A stretch of 64,000 nt of DNA, from assembly GCA_013540605.1 (NCBI GenBank), contig JABVCK010000001.1:62001-126000 (forward strand). Direction: 5' to 3'. This stretch comes from Bacillota bacterium (GTDB lineage Bacteria; Bacillota; Clostridia; Ch29). The notes beneath the pieces are model-generated. The model searched no databases, was not told the origin of the DNA, and saw only the letters and a program-made list of their open reading frames with translations. Positions 16,380 to 25,076 of the stretch are shown piece after piece (the stretch's first letter is position 1; the number at the start of each line of letters is the position of its first letter). The position numbers and the translations under genes were made by a program.

Positions 16380-17342
16380 ATGCAACAGTACCAGCAGATA
16401 ATTTTTCCCATAATAATTTCATTTCTCATTGTAATTATTACCGGCCCCATAGTTATCCCAATCCTTGAAAAATTGAAAATGGGCCAGAGTATAAGGGGGG
16501 ACGGACCAAAAACCCACTTTAAAAAGTCAGGCACCCCAACAATGGGTGGAATTATTATGGTTATCGCAATATTTTTTTCGGTCCTGATAACCGCCCAATG
16601 GGAAAGTGAAATGGTAATAATACTGATAAGCACTCTCGGTTTCGGGCTGATAGGCCTTGTTGACGATTCCATTAAAGTGGTAATGAAACGTTCTCTTGGA
16701 CTGAGGGCGACCCATAAGCTTATAGGACAGTTTTTACTAGCCGGTATCCTTGCATATTATGCGTATTTTTCGCCAGATACCGGTTCTGCCATATTGGTTC
16801 CTTTTACATCATGGTTTATCGATCTTGGGGTATGGTTTATCCCATTCACTGTCCTGGGAGTCGTGTTTACTGTAAACAGCGTAAATCTGACCGATGGACT
16901 GGATGGTCTGGCTGCAGGTGTTACAATGATAGTGATGGCTTTTTTGAGCCTGGTTTCTTTAAAAGCGGGACACAGGGAAATTGCGATAATATCCGCAGCG
17001 GTGACCGGAGCAAACCTGGGTTTTCTTAGATTTAACTCCCACCCGGCTCAGGTGTTTATGGGAGATACCGGATCAATGGCCCTTGGGGGAGCATTGGCAT
17101 CGGTTATAGTCCTGCTGAGACTGCCGCTCTTATTGCCCATCATCGGCGGCGTTTACGTTGCTGAAGCTATGTCCGTAATACTGCAGGTGATAAGCTATAA
17201 GATGACGGGGAAGCGGATCTTTCTTATGAGTCCTCTGCATCACCACTATGAGGTAAAGGGCTGGGAGGAAACAAAGGTTGTGGTTGTGTTCTGGATCGCA
17301 ACGATCATTTTAGTGTTGGTGGGGGTTCTCGCGATAAGATAA
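16380..17342 (+). CDS. mraY: Phospho-N-acetylmuramoyl-pentapeptide-transferase
   Basis: MraY, 320 residues and about ten membrane helices, transfers phospho-MurNAc-pentapeptide to undecaprenyl phosphate to make lipid I. The typical motifs are present: G-P-K-T-H-x-x-K-x-G-T-P-T-M-G-G near residue 40, a D-D motif in G-L-V-D-D-S-I-K, N-L-T-D-G-L-D-G-L-A-A-G, F-M-G-D-T-G-S-M-A-L-G-G-A and P-L-H-H-H-Y-E. The ATG at 16380 is preceded by AGGAG; a TTG directly before it could also serve. Confidence 0.96.
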   Translation: MQQYQQIIFPIIISFLIVIITGPIVIPILEKLKMGQSIRGDGPKTHFKKSGTPTMGGIIMVIAIFFSVLITAQWESEMVIILISTLGFGLIGLVDDSIKVVMKRSLGLRATHKLIGQFLLAGILAYYAYFSPDTGSAILVPFTSWFIDLGVWFIPFTVLGVVFTVNSVNLTDGLDGLAAGVTMIVMAFLSLVSLKAGHREIAIISAAVTGANLGFLRFNSHPAQVFMGDTGSMALGGALASVIVLLRLPLLLPIIGGVYVAEAMSVILQVISYKMTGKRIFLMSPLHHHYEVKGWEETKVVVVFWIATIILVLVGVLAIR

Positions 17343-17367
17343 AGGTGCAAAGGGAGGATTATAAATA

Positions 17368-18738
17368 ATGGATATCAAGGGACAAAAGATATTGGTAATA
17401 GGGCTAGCAGTAAGCGGGATACCCACCGTACAGGTCCTGTCGGAAATGGGAGCACGAATAATGGTGAACGACCGGAAGAAAGCCCAGGACCTTGAAGAGG
17501 GCTTGAAACAGCTAAGTGGCATACAGGCGGATTATGTGCTGGGGGAGCATCCTGTCAGGCTCGCCGAATGGCCTGATTTTGCTGTGATAAGTCCCGGAGT
17601 GCCGCCGGGCATACCCCTTGTACAGGAGCTAATGAAAAAAGGCAAGGAAGTAATCAGTGAGGTAGAGCTATCTTTCAGATTGATGGAAGCTCCGGTGGTA
17701 GCGATAACCGGAACCAACGGCAAGACCACTACCACGGCGCTGACGGGCCAGGTTTTCAAAGAATCCGGTAGAAACACCTATGTGGTGGGAAACATCGGGA
17801 AACCGATTATTTCAGTTGCTTCTTCGGCACTTGAGAATGACGTGGTTGTTGCGGAAATCAGCAGTTTTCAGCTTGAAGGCATCGCTATGTTCCGTCCGAA
17901 ATCTGCTGCTATCCTTAATATTACCCCTGACCACCTTGACCGTCACGGCACGTTCCAGAACTATGTGGATGCAAAGGCAAGGATATTTGAAAACCAGGAC
18001 CAGGGCGATTTCCTTGTGCTTAACGCCGATGACGAAGTGACAGCCGGTCTGGGGCATAAGAGCAGAGCCAGGGTGGTCCATTTCAGCAGAAGAAAGGTTC
18101 TTGAGGCGGGGAGCTTTGTGCAGGATGGGTATATTGTTGTTGGAGAAGGGAATGCGAAGGAAAAGATATGCCTTGCGTCAGAACTTAGGATTCCCGGAAC
18201 GCATAACCTGGAGAATGCCCTCGCGGCGGCGGCACTGGGTTGGACTATGGGTGTCCCGTTTGAATCGATAGAAAAGGCCTTGAAGAGCTTTGAAGGTGTG
18301 GAACACAGGCTTGAAAGGGTGGATGTGGTTAACGGCGTCAGCTACATAAATGATTCCAAGGGAACAAACCCCGACGCTTCGATCAAGGCAATTCAGGCAG
18401 TGGAAAAACCGATTATTCTAATTGCAGGCGGTTATGATAAGGGGAGCAGCTATGAAGAGTTCGTGAAGAACTTCGATGACAAAGTGAAAGCCGTTGTATT
18501 GCTGGGAGAGACAGCGGAAAAGATTAAAAAAACCTGTCAAAATAATGGCTTCAATAATATATATATAGTAGACAGCGTGGAAGAGGCTGTAAACTGTGCG
18601 AGCGGAATGGCGGTAAGCGGGGATACCGTTCTGCTATCCCCGGCATGCGCCAGCTGGGATATGTTCAGGAATTTTGAAGAAAGAGGAGAAGCATTCAAGA
18701 AGGCTGTGCAATCTTTGAGGAGGATTCAGCATGAATAA
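17368..18738 (+). CDS. murD: UDP-MurNAc-L-alanine:D-glutamate ligase
   Basis: MurD, 456 residues, adds D-Glu to UDP-MurNAc-L-Ala. The N-terminal Rossmann-like domain begins with I-L-V-I-G-L-A-V-S-G; the ATP loop I-T-G-T-N-G-K-T-T-T-T is near residue 115; N-I-T-P-D-H-L-D-R-H and the N-D-S-K-G-T-N-P motif follow; the C-terminus has L-L-S-P-A-C-A-S-W-D-M-F. It overlaps the next gene by eight bases, implying coupled translation with the lipid II polymerase gene. Confidence 0.96.
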   Translation: MDIKGQKILVIGLAVSGIPTVQVLSEMGARIMVNDRKKAQDLEEGLKQLSGIQADYVLGEHPVRLAEWPDFAVISPGVPPGIPLVQELMKKGKEVISEVELSFRLMEAPVVAITGTNGKTTTTALTGQVFKESGRNTYVVGNIGKPIISVASSALENDVVVAEISSFQLEGIAMFRPKSAAILNITPDHLDRHGTFQNYVDAKARIFENQDQGDFLVLNADDEVTAGLGHKSRARVVHFSRRKVLEAGSFVQDGYIVVGEGNAKEKICLASELRIPGTHNLENALAAAALGWTMGVPFESIEKALKSFEGVEHRLERVDVVNGVSYINDSKGTNPDASIKAIQAVEKPIILIAGGYDKGSSYEEFVKNFDDKVKAVVLLGETAEKIKKTCQNNGFNNIYIVDSVEEAVNCASGMAVSGDTVLLSPACASWDMFRNFEERGEAFKKAVQSLRRIQHE

Positions 18739-19837
18739 GGAAAACACGGTGGATTTCACCCTTCTTTTCACCGTAATCTTGCTGGTTGTTTTCGGCATAA
18801 TAATGGTTTTTAGTTCAAGCTCGGCCAGCGCATACTATAAGATAGGCGACAGTTACTATTTTCTAAAGCGCCAGATGTTATGGGCTGTTGTGGGCTTTGT
18901 TTCAATGGTAGTTTTAATGAATTTCAACTACGAGAATTACCAGAGACTTGCCAGGTACATACTTGCAGGTGGAGTGCTTTTTCTGCTTACGGTATTTATT
19001 CCCGGCCTGGGAATAACACTGAACGGCGCTTCAAGATGGATAGAAATAGGGGGTTATACGATACAGCCCTCTGAATTTGCAAAACTTGCAGTCATAATAT
19101 ATACAGCCAACTGTATTGCGAAGAAGAAGGAGGACATAAGGAGCTTTACCAAAGGGGTCGTACCCTTTCTGATCGTTGCAGGTATTGTTTTCGGGATTAT
19201 TATGCTTCAGCCCGATTTCAGCACAGGAGTGAGCATAGTAGGCGTTGTCTTTGTCATGATATTTATTGCGGGCGCTAATATCGGACACCTCCTCGGGCTT
19301 ACACTGCCGGGGATTGTGGCTGTGGTGGCGCTGGTAATTTCCGAGGAGTACAGACTAAAAAGATGGACTTCGTTTCTAAGACCGTTCAGTGATCCGCAGC
19401 GCAGCGGGTATCAGATCATTCAGTCGTTATACGCACTGGGCTCGGGTGGGCTGTTCGGTTTGGGCCTCGGGAGAAGCAGGCAGAAGTTCTTTTATATACC
19501 TCTACCCCAGAACGATTTCATCTTCTCAATAATAGGAGAGGAACTTGGTTTTATCGGCGCCACTACGGTGGTCTTGCTGTTTATGCTCTTGATATGGAGA
19601 GGCGTAAGGATCGCTTTACATGCGCCCGACCTGTTCGGATGCATGCTCGCAACGGGAATCATTGCCATGATTGGGATGCAGGTGATAATGAACATAGCGG
19701 TTGTAACATCCTCCATGCCGGTTACGGGTATTACGCTGCCGTTTATCAGCTCAGGAGGTTCTTCCCTGCTGTTAAACCTGTCATGCATTGGCATCCTGCT
19801 GAACATATCGAAAAAAACATCCATCAATTGGAGCTGA
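18731..19837 (+). CDS. ftsW: SEDS-family peptidoglycan polymerase FtsW/SpoVE
   Basis: A 368-residue polytopic membrane protein of the SEDS family (FtsW/RodA/SpoVE), which polymerises lipid II into glycan strands together with a class B penicillin-binding protein. About ten hydrophobic segments are visible. The motifs include G-A-S-R-W-I-E-I-G-G-Y-T-I-Q-P-S-E-F-A-K, L-Q-P-D-F-S-T, a G-S-G-G-L-F-G-L-G-L-G loop, P-Q-N-D-F-I-F-S and P-F-I-S-S-G-G-S-S. Position between murD and murG fits SpoVE of Bacillus or a general FtsW; only one such gene is in the cluster. Confidence 0.93.
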   Translation: MNKENTVDFTLLFTVILLVVFGIIMVFSSSSASAYYKIGDSYYFLKRQMLWAVVGFVSMVVLMNFNYENYQRLARYILAGGVLFLLTVFIPGLGITLNGASRWIEIGGYTIQPSEFAKLAVIIYTANCIAKKKEDIRSFTKGVVPFLIVAGIVFGIIMLQPDFSTGVSIVGVVFVMIFIAGANIGHLLGLTLPGIVAVVALVISEEYRLKRWTSFLRPFSDPQRSGYQIIQSLYALGSGGLFGLGLGRSRQKFFYIPLPQNDFIFSIIGEELGFIGATTVVLLFMLLIWRGVRIALHAPDLFGCMLATGIIAMIGMQVIMNIAVVTSSMPVTGITLPFISSGGSSLLLNLSCIGILLNISKKTSINWS

Positions 19838-19845
19838 TATACGCT

Positions 19846-20958
19846 ATGAAGGTCATAATATGCGGTGGCGGGACAGGAGGACATATATACCCTGCGCTCT
19901 CTATCGCGGATTGTCTGGTTGAAAAGCGAAAAAATACAGAGATCCTGTTCATAGGAACCGCTGCAGGGCTGGAAAGCACTCTGGTTCCTCAAAAGGGGTA
20001 TGCTTTCAAGACTATCAGGGTTAGGGGTTTTAGACGGAAACTATCTCTGGATACGCTGAAAACCCTGATCGAACTGGCAAGGGGTTTAACTGATGCATCA
20101 AGGGTGTTGAAAGAGTTCAGGCCGGATATTGTAATAGGAACAGGGGGATATGTTGCCGGACCGGTGCTGCTGATCGCCGCTCTGAAAGGTGTTCCCACCT
20201 TGGTCCATGAGCAAAATGTACTCCCCGGGGTTACCAACAGGATTTTGGGAAGGTTTGTCGACCGTATTGCTGTGAGTTTTGAAGAAGCTAAAAAACATTT
20301 TTCAAATACGTCAAAGGTAGTGGTAACCGGTAACCCTGTCAGGAAGGAGATACTGGGCAATAATAAGGAGATGTCCACAAGAGCATTCGGGTTTGAGCCG
20401 GGAATACCCTTGGTTCTTATCTTCGGGGGAAGCAGAGGATCCAGCAAGCTCAATAACGCCGTATTGGATGTGATGTCCCGTATTACTGCGCAATCCCGGG
20501 TTCAGCTTCTGCATGTGACCGGAGAGGCCCATTTCGAGTACTTCAGCAGTGAGCTGAAGTCACGGGGGATTGACCTGGACAGGTTATATAATGTAAAAGT
20601 TGTACCTTATATGCACCGAATGCCCGACGCCCTTGCAGCGGCAGATGTTGTGGTTACCAGTTCCGGTGCTATAACTCTTGCAGAAATAACAGCGATCGGT
20701 GTTCCGTCCATACTGATACCGAAGGCACACGCAACGGATAACCACCAGGAGTACAACGCAAGGGCCATGGAGGGAAAGGGTGCAGCGACAGTAATACTTG
20801 AAAAAGAACTCAGCGGAGAGAGACTGTACACTGAGATTAACCGCCTCGTTAATGATAAAAGAACCCTCGCACAGATGAGGGAAGCAAGCAGAATGCTCGG
20901 CAGGACGGATGCAGCGGACAGGATATTCGATGTGGTATCTCAAATGCTGAAACTGTAA
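19846..20958 (+). CDS. murG: UDP-N-acetylglucosamine:lipid I GlcNAc transferase
   Basis: MurG, 370 residues, converts lipid I to lipid II on the inner membrane face. It has the N-terminal G-G-G-T-G-G-H-I-Y-P-A-L loop, the I-G-T-G-G-Y-V-A-G-P segment, H-E-Q-N, and the C-terminal UDP-GlcNAc-binding F-G-G-S-R-G-S and S-S-G-A-I-T-L-A-E segments. The ATG at 19846 gives the canonical start eight bases after the ftsW stop; the open frame extends far upstream inside ftsW but is a shadow there. GGAG lies 12 bases upstream, a slightly long spacing. Confidence 0.96.
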   Translation: MKVIICGGGTGGHIYPALSIADCLVEKRKNTEILFIGTAAGLESTLVPQKGYAFKTIRVRGFRRKLSLDTLKTLIELARGLTDASRVLKEFRPDIVIGTGGYVAGPVLLIAALKGVPTLVHEQNVLPGVTNRILGRFVDRIAVSFEEAKKHFSNTSKVVVTGNPVRKEILGNNKEMSTRAFGFEPGIPLVLIFGGSRGSSKLNNAVLDVMSRITAQSRVQLLHVTGEAHFEYFSSELKSRGIDLDRLYNVKVVPYMHRMPDALAAADVVVTSSGAITLAEITAIGVPSILIPKAHATDNHQEYNARAMEGKGAATVILEKELSGERLYTEINRLVNDKRTLAQMREASRMLGRTDAADRIFDVVSQMLKL

Positions 20959-21051
20959 CACTTCGTGGGTCTCTGCATAGAATGGAATATATAGTGCTGT
21001 TCAATACATACCCTATATTCCAGGCAGAAACCCCGGAGGTGAAAAAATTTT

Positions 21052-22299
21052 ATGTCAGTGTACAGAGTAGTGGGAGGAAACCGGCTGCAGGGTGAGATAA
21101 AGGTTGAAGGTTCAAAGAACGCGGTTCTTCCGATATTGGCAGCAACAGTATTAAACAAGGGTGAGAGTATAATAGAAAATGTTCCTGAACTCAATGATGT
21201 TATTACAATGCTGCGAATTCTCGAGAGTTTAGGCTGCAGGGTAGAATATAAAGATCAGAGTGTCTGGGTTGACGCATCAAATATCACTTCCAGTGAAATG
21301 CCGGCCAACCTGGTGAAGCAGATGAGGTCCTCTATAATACTGTTGGGATCCCTTCTGGGAAGGACTGGGAGGGTTGTTTCAACGTATCCAGGCGGTTGTG
21401 CCATAGGAGTCCGGCCGATAGACTTGCATTTAAAAGGTTTACGGCGGCTTGGAGCTAAAATAGATATGCAGGGACAAATAGTGTGCGAAGGCGAGACATT
21501 AAAGGGTACAGAGATACAGCTTGACTATCCCAGTGTTGGCGCTACGGAGAACATCATGTTGGCAGCGGTGCTGGCTAAGGGGACCACAATAATAAGGAAT
21601 GCGGCAAAGGAGCCCGAAATTGTGGATTTGCAGGACTTCCTGAACTCTATGGGTGCAAAGGTATATGGTTCGGGAAACCATATTATCAGGATTGAAGGTG
21701 TAGGCAAACTTCATTCTACAAGGTATTCTGTAATTCCTGACAGGATTGCTGCCGGAACGTATATGGCTGCAGCTGCTGTTACCGGTGGAACGGTTTTGCT
21801 CAAGGATGTGGTTGTGGAGCATCTTCACCCGTTGATTGATAAATTTAAGGAAAGCGGATGTGAAATTGAAACGAACTGCACTAGGCTAAGGATCAGCGCT
21901 CCTAAGCAGATTAAAGCAATAGAACTTGTAAGGACACTTCCTTACCCTGGCTTTCCCACCGATGCGCAGCCCCAGATGATGGCTGCCATGTGTACTGCAC
22001 AGGGAACCAGTATATTCGTTGAAAACATTTTTGAGAATAGATACAGGCATGTGGATGAATTGACAAAAATGGGCGCTGACATCAAAGTAGACGGAAGAAT
22101 AGCGGTTGTAAAAGGAGTACGAAGGTTAAACGGTACAACAGTACTTGCTAAGGATCTAAGGGGCGGAGCGGCTTTAGTGCTGGCAGGTATGGTAGCGGAG
22201 GGAACAACCGTTATTGAAGGTGTGGAGCATATCGATAGGGGATATGAAGAACTGGGGAACAAACTGAAAAGCCTGGGAGCAGATATAACTGTGATTTGA
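21052..22299 (+). CDS. murA: UDP-N-acetylglucosamine 1-carboxyvinyltransferase
   Basis: MurA, 415 residues, transfers enolpyruvate from PEP to UDP-GlcNAc, the first committed step of peptidoglycan synthesis. The EPSP-synthase fold begins with G-x-N-R-L-Q-G-E-I-K-V-E-G-S-K-N-A. The catalytic Cys is Cys116 in P-G-G-C-A-I-G-x-R-P, so the fosfomycin target residue is present. Clostridia often keep a murA copy between murG and ftsQ; a second copy elsewhere would be usual. A good GGAGGTG site precedes the ATG. Confidence 0.95.
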   Translation: MSVYRVVGGNRLQGEIKVEGSKNAVLPILAATVLNKGESIIENVPELNDVITMLRILESLGCRVEYKDQSVWVDASNITSSEMPANLVKQMRSSIILLGSLLGRTGRVVSTYPGGCAIGVRPIDLHLKGLRRLGAKIDMQGQIVCEGETLKGTEIQLDYPSVGATENIMLAAVLAKGTTIIRNAAKEPEIVDLQDFLNSMGAKVYGSGNHIIRIEGVGKLHSTRYSVIPDRIAAGTYMAAAAVTGGTVLLKDVVVEHLHPLIDKFKESGCEIETNCTRLRISAPKQIKAIELVRTLPYPGFPTDAQPQMMAAMCTAQGTSIFVENIFENRYRHVDELTKMGADIKVDGRIAVVKGVRRLNGTTVLAKDLRGGAALVLAGMVAEGTTVIEGVEHIDRGYEELGNKLKSLGADITVI

Positions 22300-22311
22300 G
22301 GGGATGTTAAC

Positions 22312-23049
22312 ATGGAAAGAAGAGCCGGGAAATGGAGCAAGAAGGGGCCGCTGTTGATGCTGCTTGTTCTGATTTTTGCTCTCTCTCTATTAGTTGTTTC
22401 TAGGACAAGCTATTTTATGATTGGAGAAATAATAATACAGGGTAATCGCTATGTTTCGGATGAAGAAATAAGGGACAGGGCCGGAATACAGCCAGGTGAG
22501 AATATTTTTACGGTTAGGCCGGGAGAAATAAAAAACCAGCTGGAAACGCACCCGCTAATAGCTGAAGCCGAAGTTAATAGGAAGCTTCCCGGAGTAATAA
22601 CAATAACAGTTAAAGAGAGAGGGCTGGTTGGATACACTCCGTTTATCGGGAGTTACCTTCTTCTTGATGATGAGTGCAAGGTCATAAGCGCCACCACAAG
22701 CATGCCGGTTAACGGGTTACCGGTGTTTTACGGGATTGAAGTGGGAGATTTTGAGCTGAACAAGATTTTGGCAGTTGAAAACCAGGAGTTATTTGATAGA
22801 ATTAAATATATTTCCAAATATGCAGTAGTTTATTTAAGCGATTATTCACCGGTTGAGGTGGACGTCAGCGATTTGGAGGATATAAAGATTCTTCTGGATG
22901 AAAGGTTTCAAGTCAAAATTGGAAATATAAATAGTATTGAGTATAAACTCAGATTTGCCGATACAATTCTTGAGAAGCTTTATCTTCAGGATGTAGGAGG
23001 CGAAGTTGACGTGTCGAGTGGAGAAAAGGCATTTTTCAGGCCATGGTAA
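22312..23049 (+). CDS. ftsQ: Cell division protein FtsQ/DivIB
   Basis: A 245-residue bitopic membrane protein: basic start, one membrane helix (about 13-33), a POTRA domain (I-G-E-I-I-I-Q-G-N-R-Y-V-S-D-E-E-I through about residue 105) and a FtsQ/DivIB beta domain. It links the membrane divisome proteins with FtsL and FtsB/DivIC. Position after murA and before the DUF881 pair is typical of Clostridia. It is followed by an intergenic block of dispersed repeats. Confidence 0.92.
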   Translation: MERRAGKWSKKGPLLMLLVLIFALSLLVVSRTSYFMIGEIIIQGNRYVSDEEIRDRAGIQPGENIFTVRPGEIKNQLETHPLIAEAEVNRKLPGVITITVKERGLVGYTPFIGSYLLLDDECKVISATTSMPVNGLPVFYGIEVGDFELNKILAVENQELFDRIKYISKYAVVYLSDYSPVEVDVSDLEDIKILLDERFQVKIGNINSIEYKLRFADTILEKLYLQDVGGEVDVSSGEKAFFRPW

Positions 23050-23180
23050 TTGGGGACATTCCTTCTACGCAGTTGCCAGTGATCAGAATAAAGACCTCAT
23101 AGACTCACTCTAGCATCTGTGATCTGCGAACTACTAACTGCTAACTGCTAACTGCTAACTGGTAATGGTGTGTCCCCTGA
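23041..23180. repeat. Dispersed intergenic repeat block A with CTAACTG tandem repeat
   Basis: This block starts just before the ftsQ stop and reaches almost to the next gene. It contains GGGGACA (near 23052) and, inverted, TGTCCCC (near 23171) at its ends, the modules CAGTTGCCAGT and GATCTGCGAACTAC, and four tandem copies of CTAACTG (23134-23161). The same modules recur near 27598, 37096, 44990 and 48830. Confidence 0.7.
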
Positions 23181-23200
23181 CATTAAAGGGAGGAAAAAAC

Positions 23201-23905
23201 ATGAAATCATTGAAGGGACAACTATCTATAGGAATCGTTTGTCTCGCCCTTGGGCTTATGCTTGCTTTACAGTTCAGAAACGTGCAGAACTATGGTGGTA
23301 TAATGTCTGTTCAAAGGGCGCAGGAATTGGCCACCGAACTGAAACAGGTTAAAGGCCAGAGGGATTCGCTGCAGCAAAAGGTCAGAGAATATGAAAGCAG
23401 GATACTGCAGTATGAGGAGTCCGCAGCAAAGGTGAGCAGTGTCGCTGAGGACATGAAGAAGGACCTGGAAAAAGCGAGACTGCTGGCAGGCCTTACCGAT
23501 GTAGAGGGACCTGGGATTACAGTTACTCTTACGGAGGCGCAGCCCAACCAGGAATTTAACGTGTTTTATATTCATTATGATAAACTGCTTAGAGTGGTGA
23601 ACGAATTGAATTCTGCAGGGGCTGAAGCAATCTCAATCAACGAACAGAGAGTTATTGCAATGACCGAAATCAGGCTGGCAGGGTCCCATATTAATATCAA
23701 TTATCAAAGATTTGCACCCCCCTTTGTGTTCAAGGCTATTGGTGATCCCCAAACCCTGGAAGCAGCGCTGAAACTCAAGGGTGGAATAGCTGAAGAGCTG
23801 GAGTTTTACGGGATATCCGTAACCATCAAAAGGGAACAGGAAGTATTTATCCCCCGGTATAGCAAGGTTCTTGAGTTCAAATATGCAAAGCCTGTAATAA
23901 AGTAG
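23201..23905 (+). CDS. DUF881 family protein (first of a tandem pair)
   Basis: A 234-residue protein with an N-terminal membrane helix (about 6-24), a coiled coil (about 38-90, with heptad-like L/V spacing) and a DUF881 domain starting near L-A-G-L-T-D-V-E-G-P-G-I. The domain contains the conserved A-E-A-I-S-I-N-E-Q-R and P-F-V-F-K-A-I-G-D-P motifs. DUF881 proteins (YlxW/YlxX in Bacillus) sit between divIB and ftsA and are presumed to be division-linked or sporulation-linked, without known activity. The start follows GGGAGG; the open frame runs 12 codons further into the repeat block. Confidence 0.85.
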   Translation: MKSLKGQLSIGIVCLALGLMLALQFRNVQNYGGIMSVQRAQELATELKQVKGQRDSLQQKVREYESRILQYEESAAKVSSVAEDMKKDLEKARLLAGLTDVEGPGITVTLTEAQPNQEFNVFYIHYDKLLRVVNELNSAGAEAISINEQRVIAMTEIRLAGSHININYQRFAPPFVFKAIGDPQTLEAALKLKGGIAEELEFYGISVTIKREQEVFIPRYSKVLEFKYAKPVIK

Positions 23906-23916
23906 GGGGAAGGCAA

Positions 23917-24642
23917 ATGGATAGGTTTTTCAAAAGAGTATTGATTTTTTCCGCTACCCTTGTACTTGGATTTGCGTTTACTATGCAGGTCAGAACCGGA
24001 CAGCTTGGGGTGGGAATAGTTACGGCCGAAACGATTCCCCAGCTTAAGAATGAACTCCACAATTATAATTCAGAAATAGAAGGACTCAGGGAGCAGCTTG
24101 CTGCGCTTAGAGAGAGAGTTGAGGAATACGAAGATGCAATGGGAAAACAGGGGAACCTCAATGAACTGTTGGAAAAACAGCTGCTAAATGCGCAGGCTTT
24201 GGCGGGACTGACGGATGTTGAAGGCCCGGGGATTGAAATCGTGCTGAACGATAGCAAAGAAGAAGCCGCACTGGGAAACGATCCGAACCTCCTTCTGGTG
24301 CACGATGAGGATATACTCATTGTAGTTTCGGAACTCAAGGCGGCGGGGGCTGAAGCGATTTCCATCAATGGGCAGCGAATAATGTTCAATTCAGAGATTC
24401 GCTGCGGCGGACCGACTATCAATGTTAATTCGGTGAGATACGCCCCTCCCTATATAATAAGGGCTATTGGCGATACGAATACTCTGTACGGTTACATGAG
24501 CGGACCTGAGAGCGGATACCTTGACCTTCTTGAGTATTACGGCCTGCAGGTCAGTATCCTGCAAAGGGAGAGAATCGTGATCCCGGCATATTCCGGTGTT
24601 GTTAATCTTAAATATGTAAAACTACGCAAAGAAGGTGAGTGA
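23917..24642 (+). CDS. DUF881 family protein (second of a tandem pair)
   Basis: A 241-residue paralogue of the preceding gene with the same plan: membrane helix (about 6-25), coiled coil (about 40-85) and a DUF881 domain with the same L-A-G-L-T-D-V-E-G-P-G-I start, A-E-A-I-S-I-N-G-Q-R and P-Y-I-I-R-A-I-G-D-T motifs. The pair probably arose by tandem duplication, and the proteins could form a heteromeric coiled-coil complex. It is 11 bases from the first copy and runs right up to the next gene. Confidence 0.85.
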   Translation: MDRFFKRVLIFSATLVLGFAFTMQVRTGQLGVGIVTAETIPQLKNELHNYNSEIEGLREQLAALRERVEEYEDAMGKQGNLNELLEKQLLNAQALAGLTDVEGPGIEIVLNDSKEEAALGNDPNLLLVHDEDILIVVSELKAAGAEAISINGQRIMFNSEIRCGGPTINVNSVRYAPPYIIRAIGDTNTLYGYMSGPESGYLDLLEYYGLQVSILQRERIVIPAYSGVVNLKYVKLRKEGE

Positions 24643-24643
24643 A

Positions 24644-24991
24644 TTGATATTACCTCTGTTAGGTCTGATTATCGGAGTAATTATAGGAGTGCTTTTCCCT
24701 TATAATATTCCGATTGCATACTCGGCATATTTATCGGTAGCTGTGCTTGCGGCCCTGGATTCTGTATTTGGTGGAATAAGGGCGTCCCTTGAGGAGAGCT
24801 TTGACAGCGATATATTCATTACCGGGTTTTTCGGCAATGCTATTCTGGCGGCTTTGCTGGCATATATAGGGGACAGGCTTGGGGTACCGATATACCTGGC
24901 AGCCGTTGTTGCATTCGGGACCAGATTATTCCAGAATTTTGCCATAATTAGAAGGCATTTTTTCAAAGGCAGAGTAAAAACCGGCAAATAA
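24644..24991 (+). CDS. sbp: Small basic protein Sbp (DUF1290)
   Basis: A 115-residue membrane protein of the DUF1290/Sbp family with three or four hydrophobic segments and a basic C-terminus (F-F-K-G-R-V-K-T-G-K). The conserved core A-A-L-D-S-V-F-G-G-I-R-A and the G-D-R-L-G-V-P-I-Y-L-A-A-V-V-A-F-G segment are clear. Function is unknown; it is regularly placed before ftsA in Firmicutes. The TTG at 24644 is seven bases after GAAGGTGA; a GTG at 24635 overlapping the previous stop is the alternative. Confidence 0.85.
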   Translation: MILPLLGLIIGVIIGVLFPYNIPIAYSAYLSVAVLAALDSVFGGIRASLEESFDSDIFITGFFGNAILAALLAYIGDRLGVPIYLAAVVAFGTRLFQNFAIIRRHFFKGRVKTGK

Positions 24992-25076
24992 TTTTTAAAG
25001 ATAAAAGGAAAACGTATGTATATGTTGAAATCTATTAATACATTGTTATTGTTAGCCGAGGGAGGGCATAGTAGTA

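Noticed and set aside
19594-19845. Longer N-terminus for murG
   Set aside because: The extra 84 codons lie inside ftsW in another frame. The ATG at 19846 begins the canonical MurG sequence.
23134-23161. Tandem CTAACTG units as a possible CRISPR array
   Set aside because: The repeats are seven bases with no spacers, and no cas genes are present. They are part of the dispersed repeat family.
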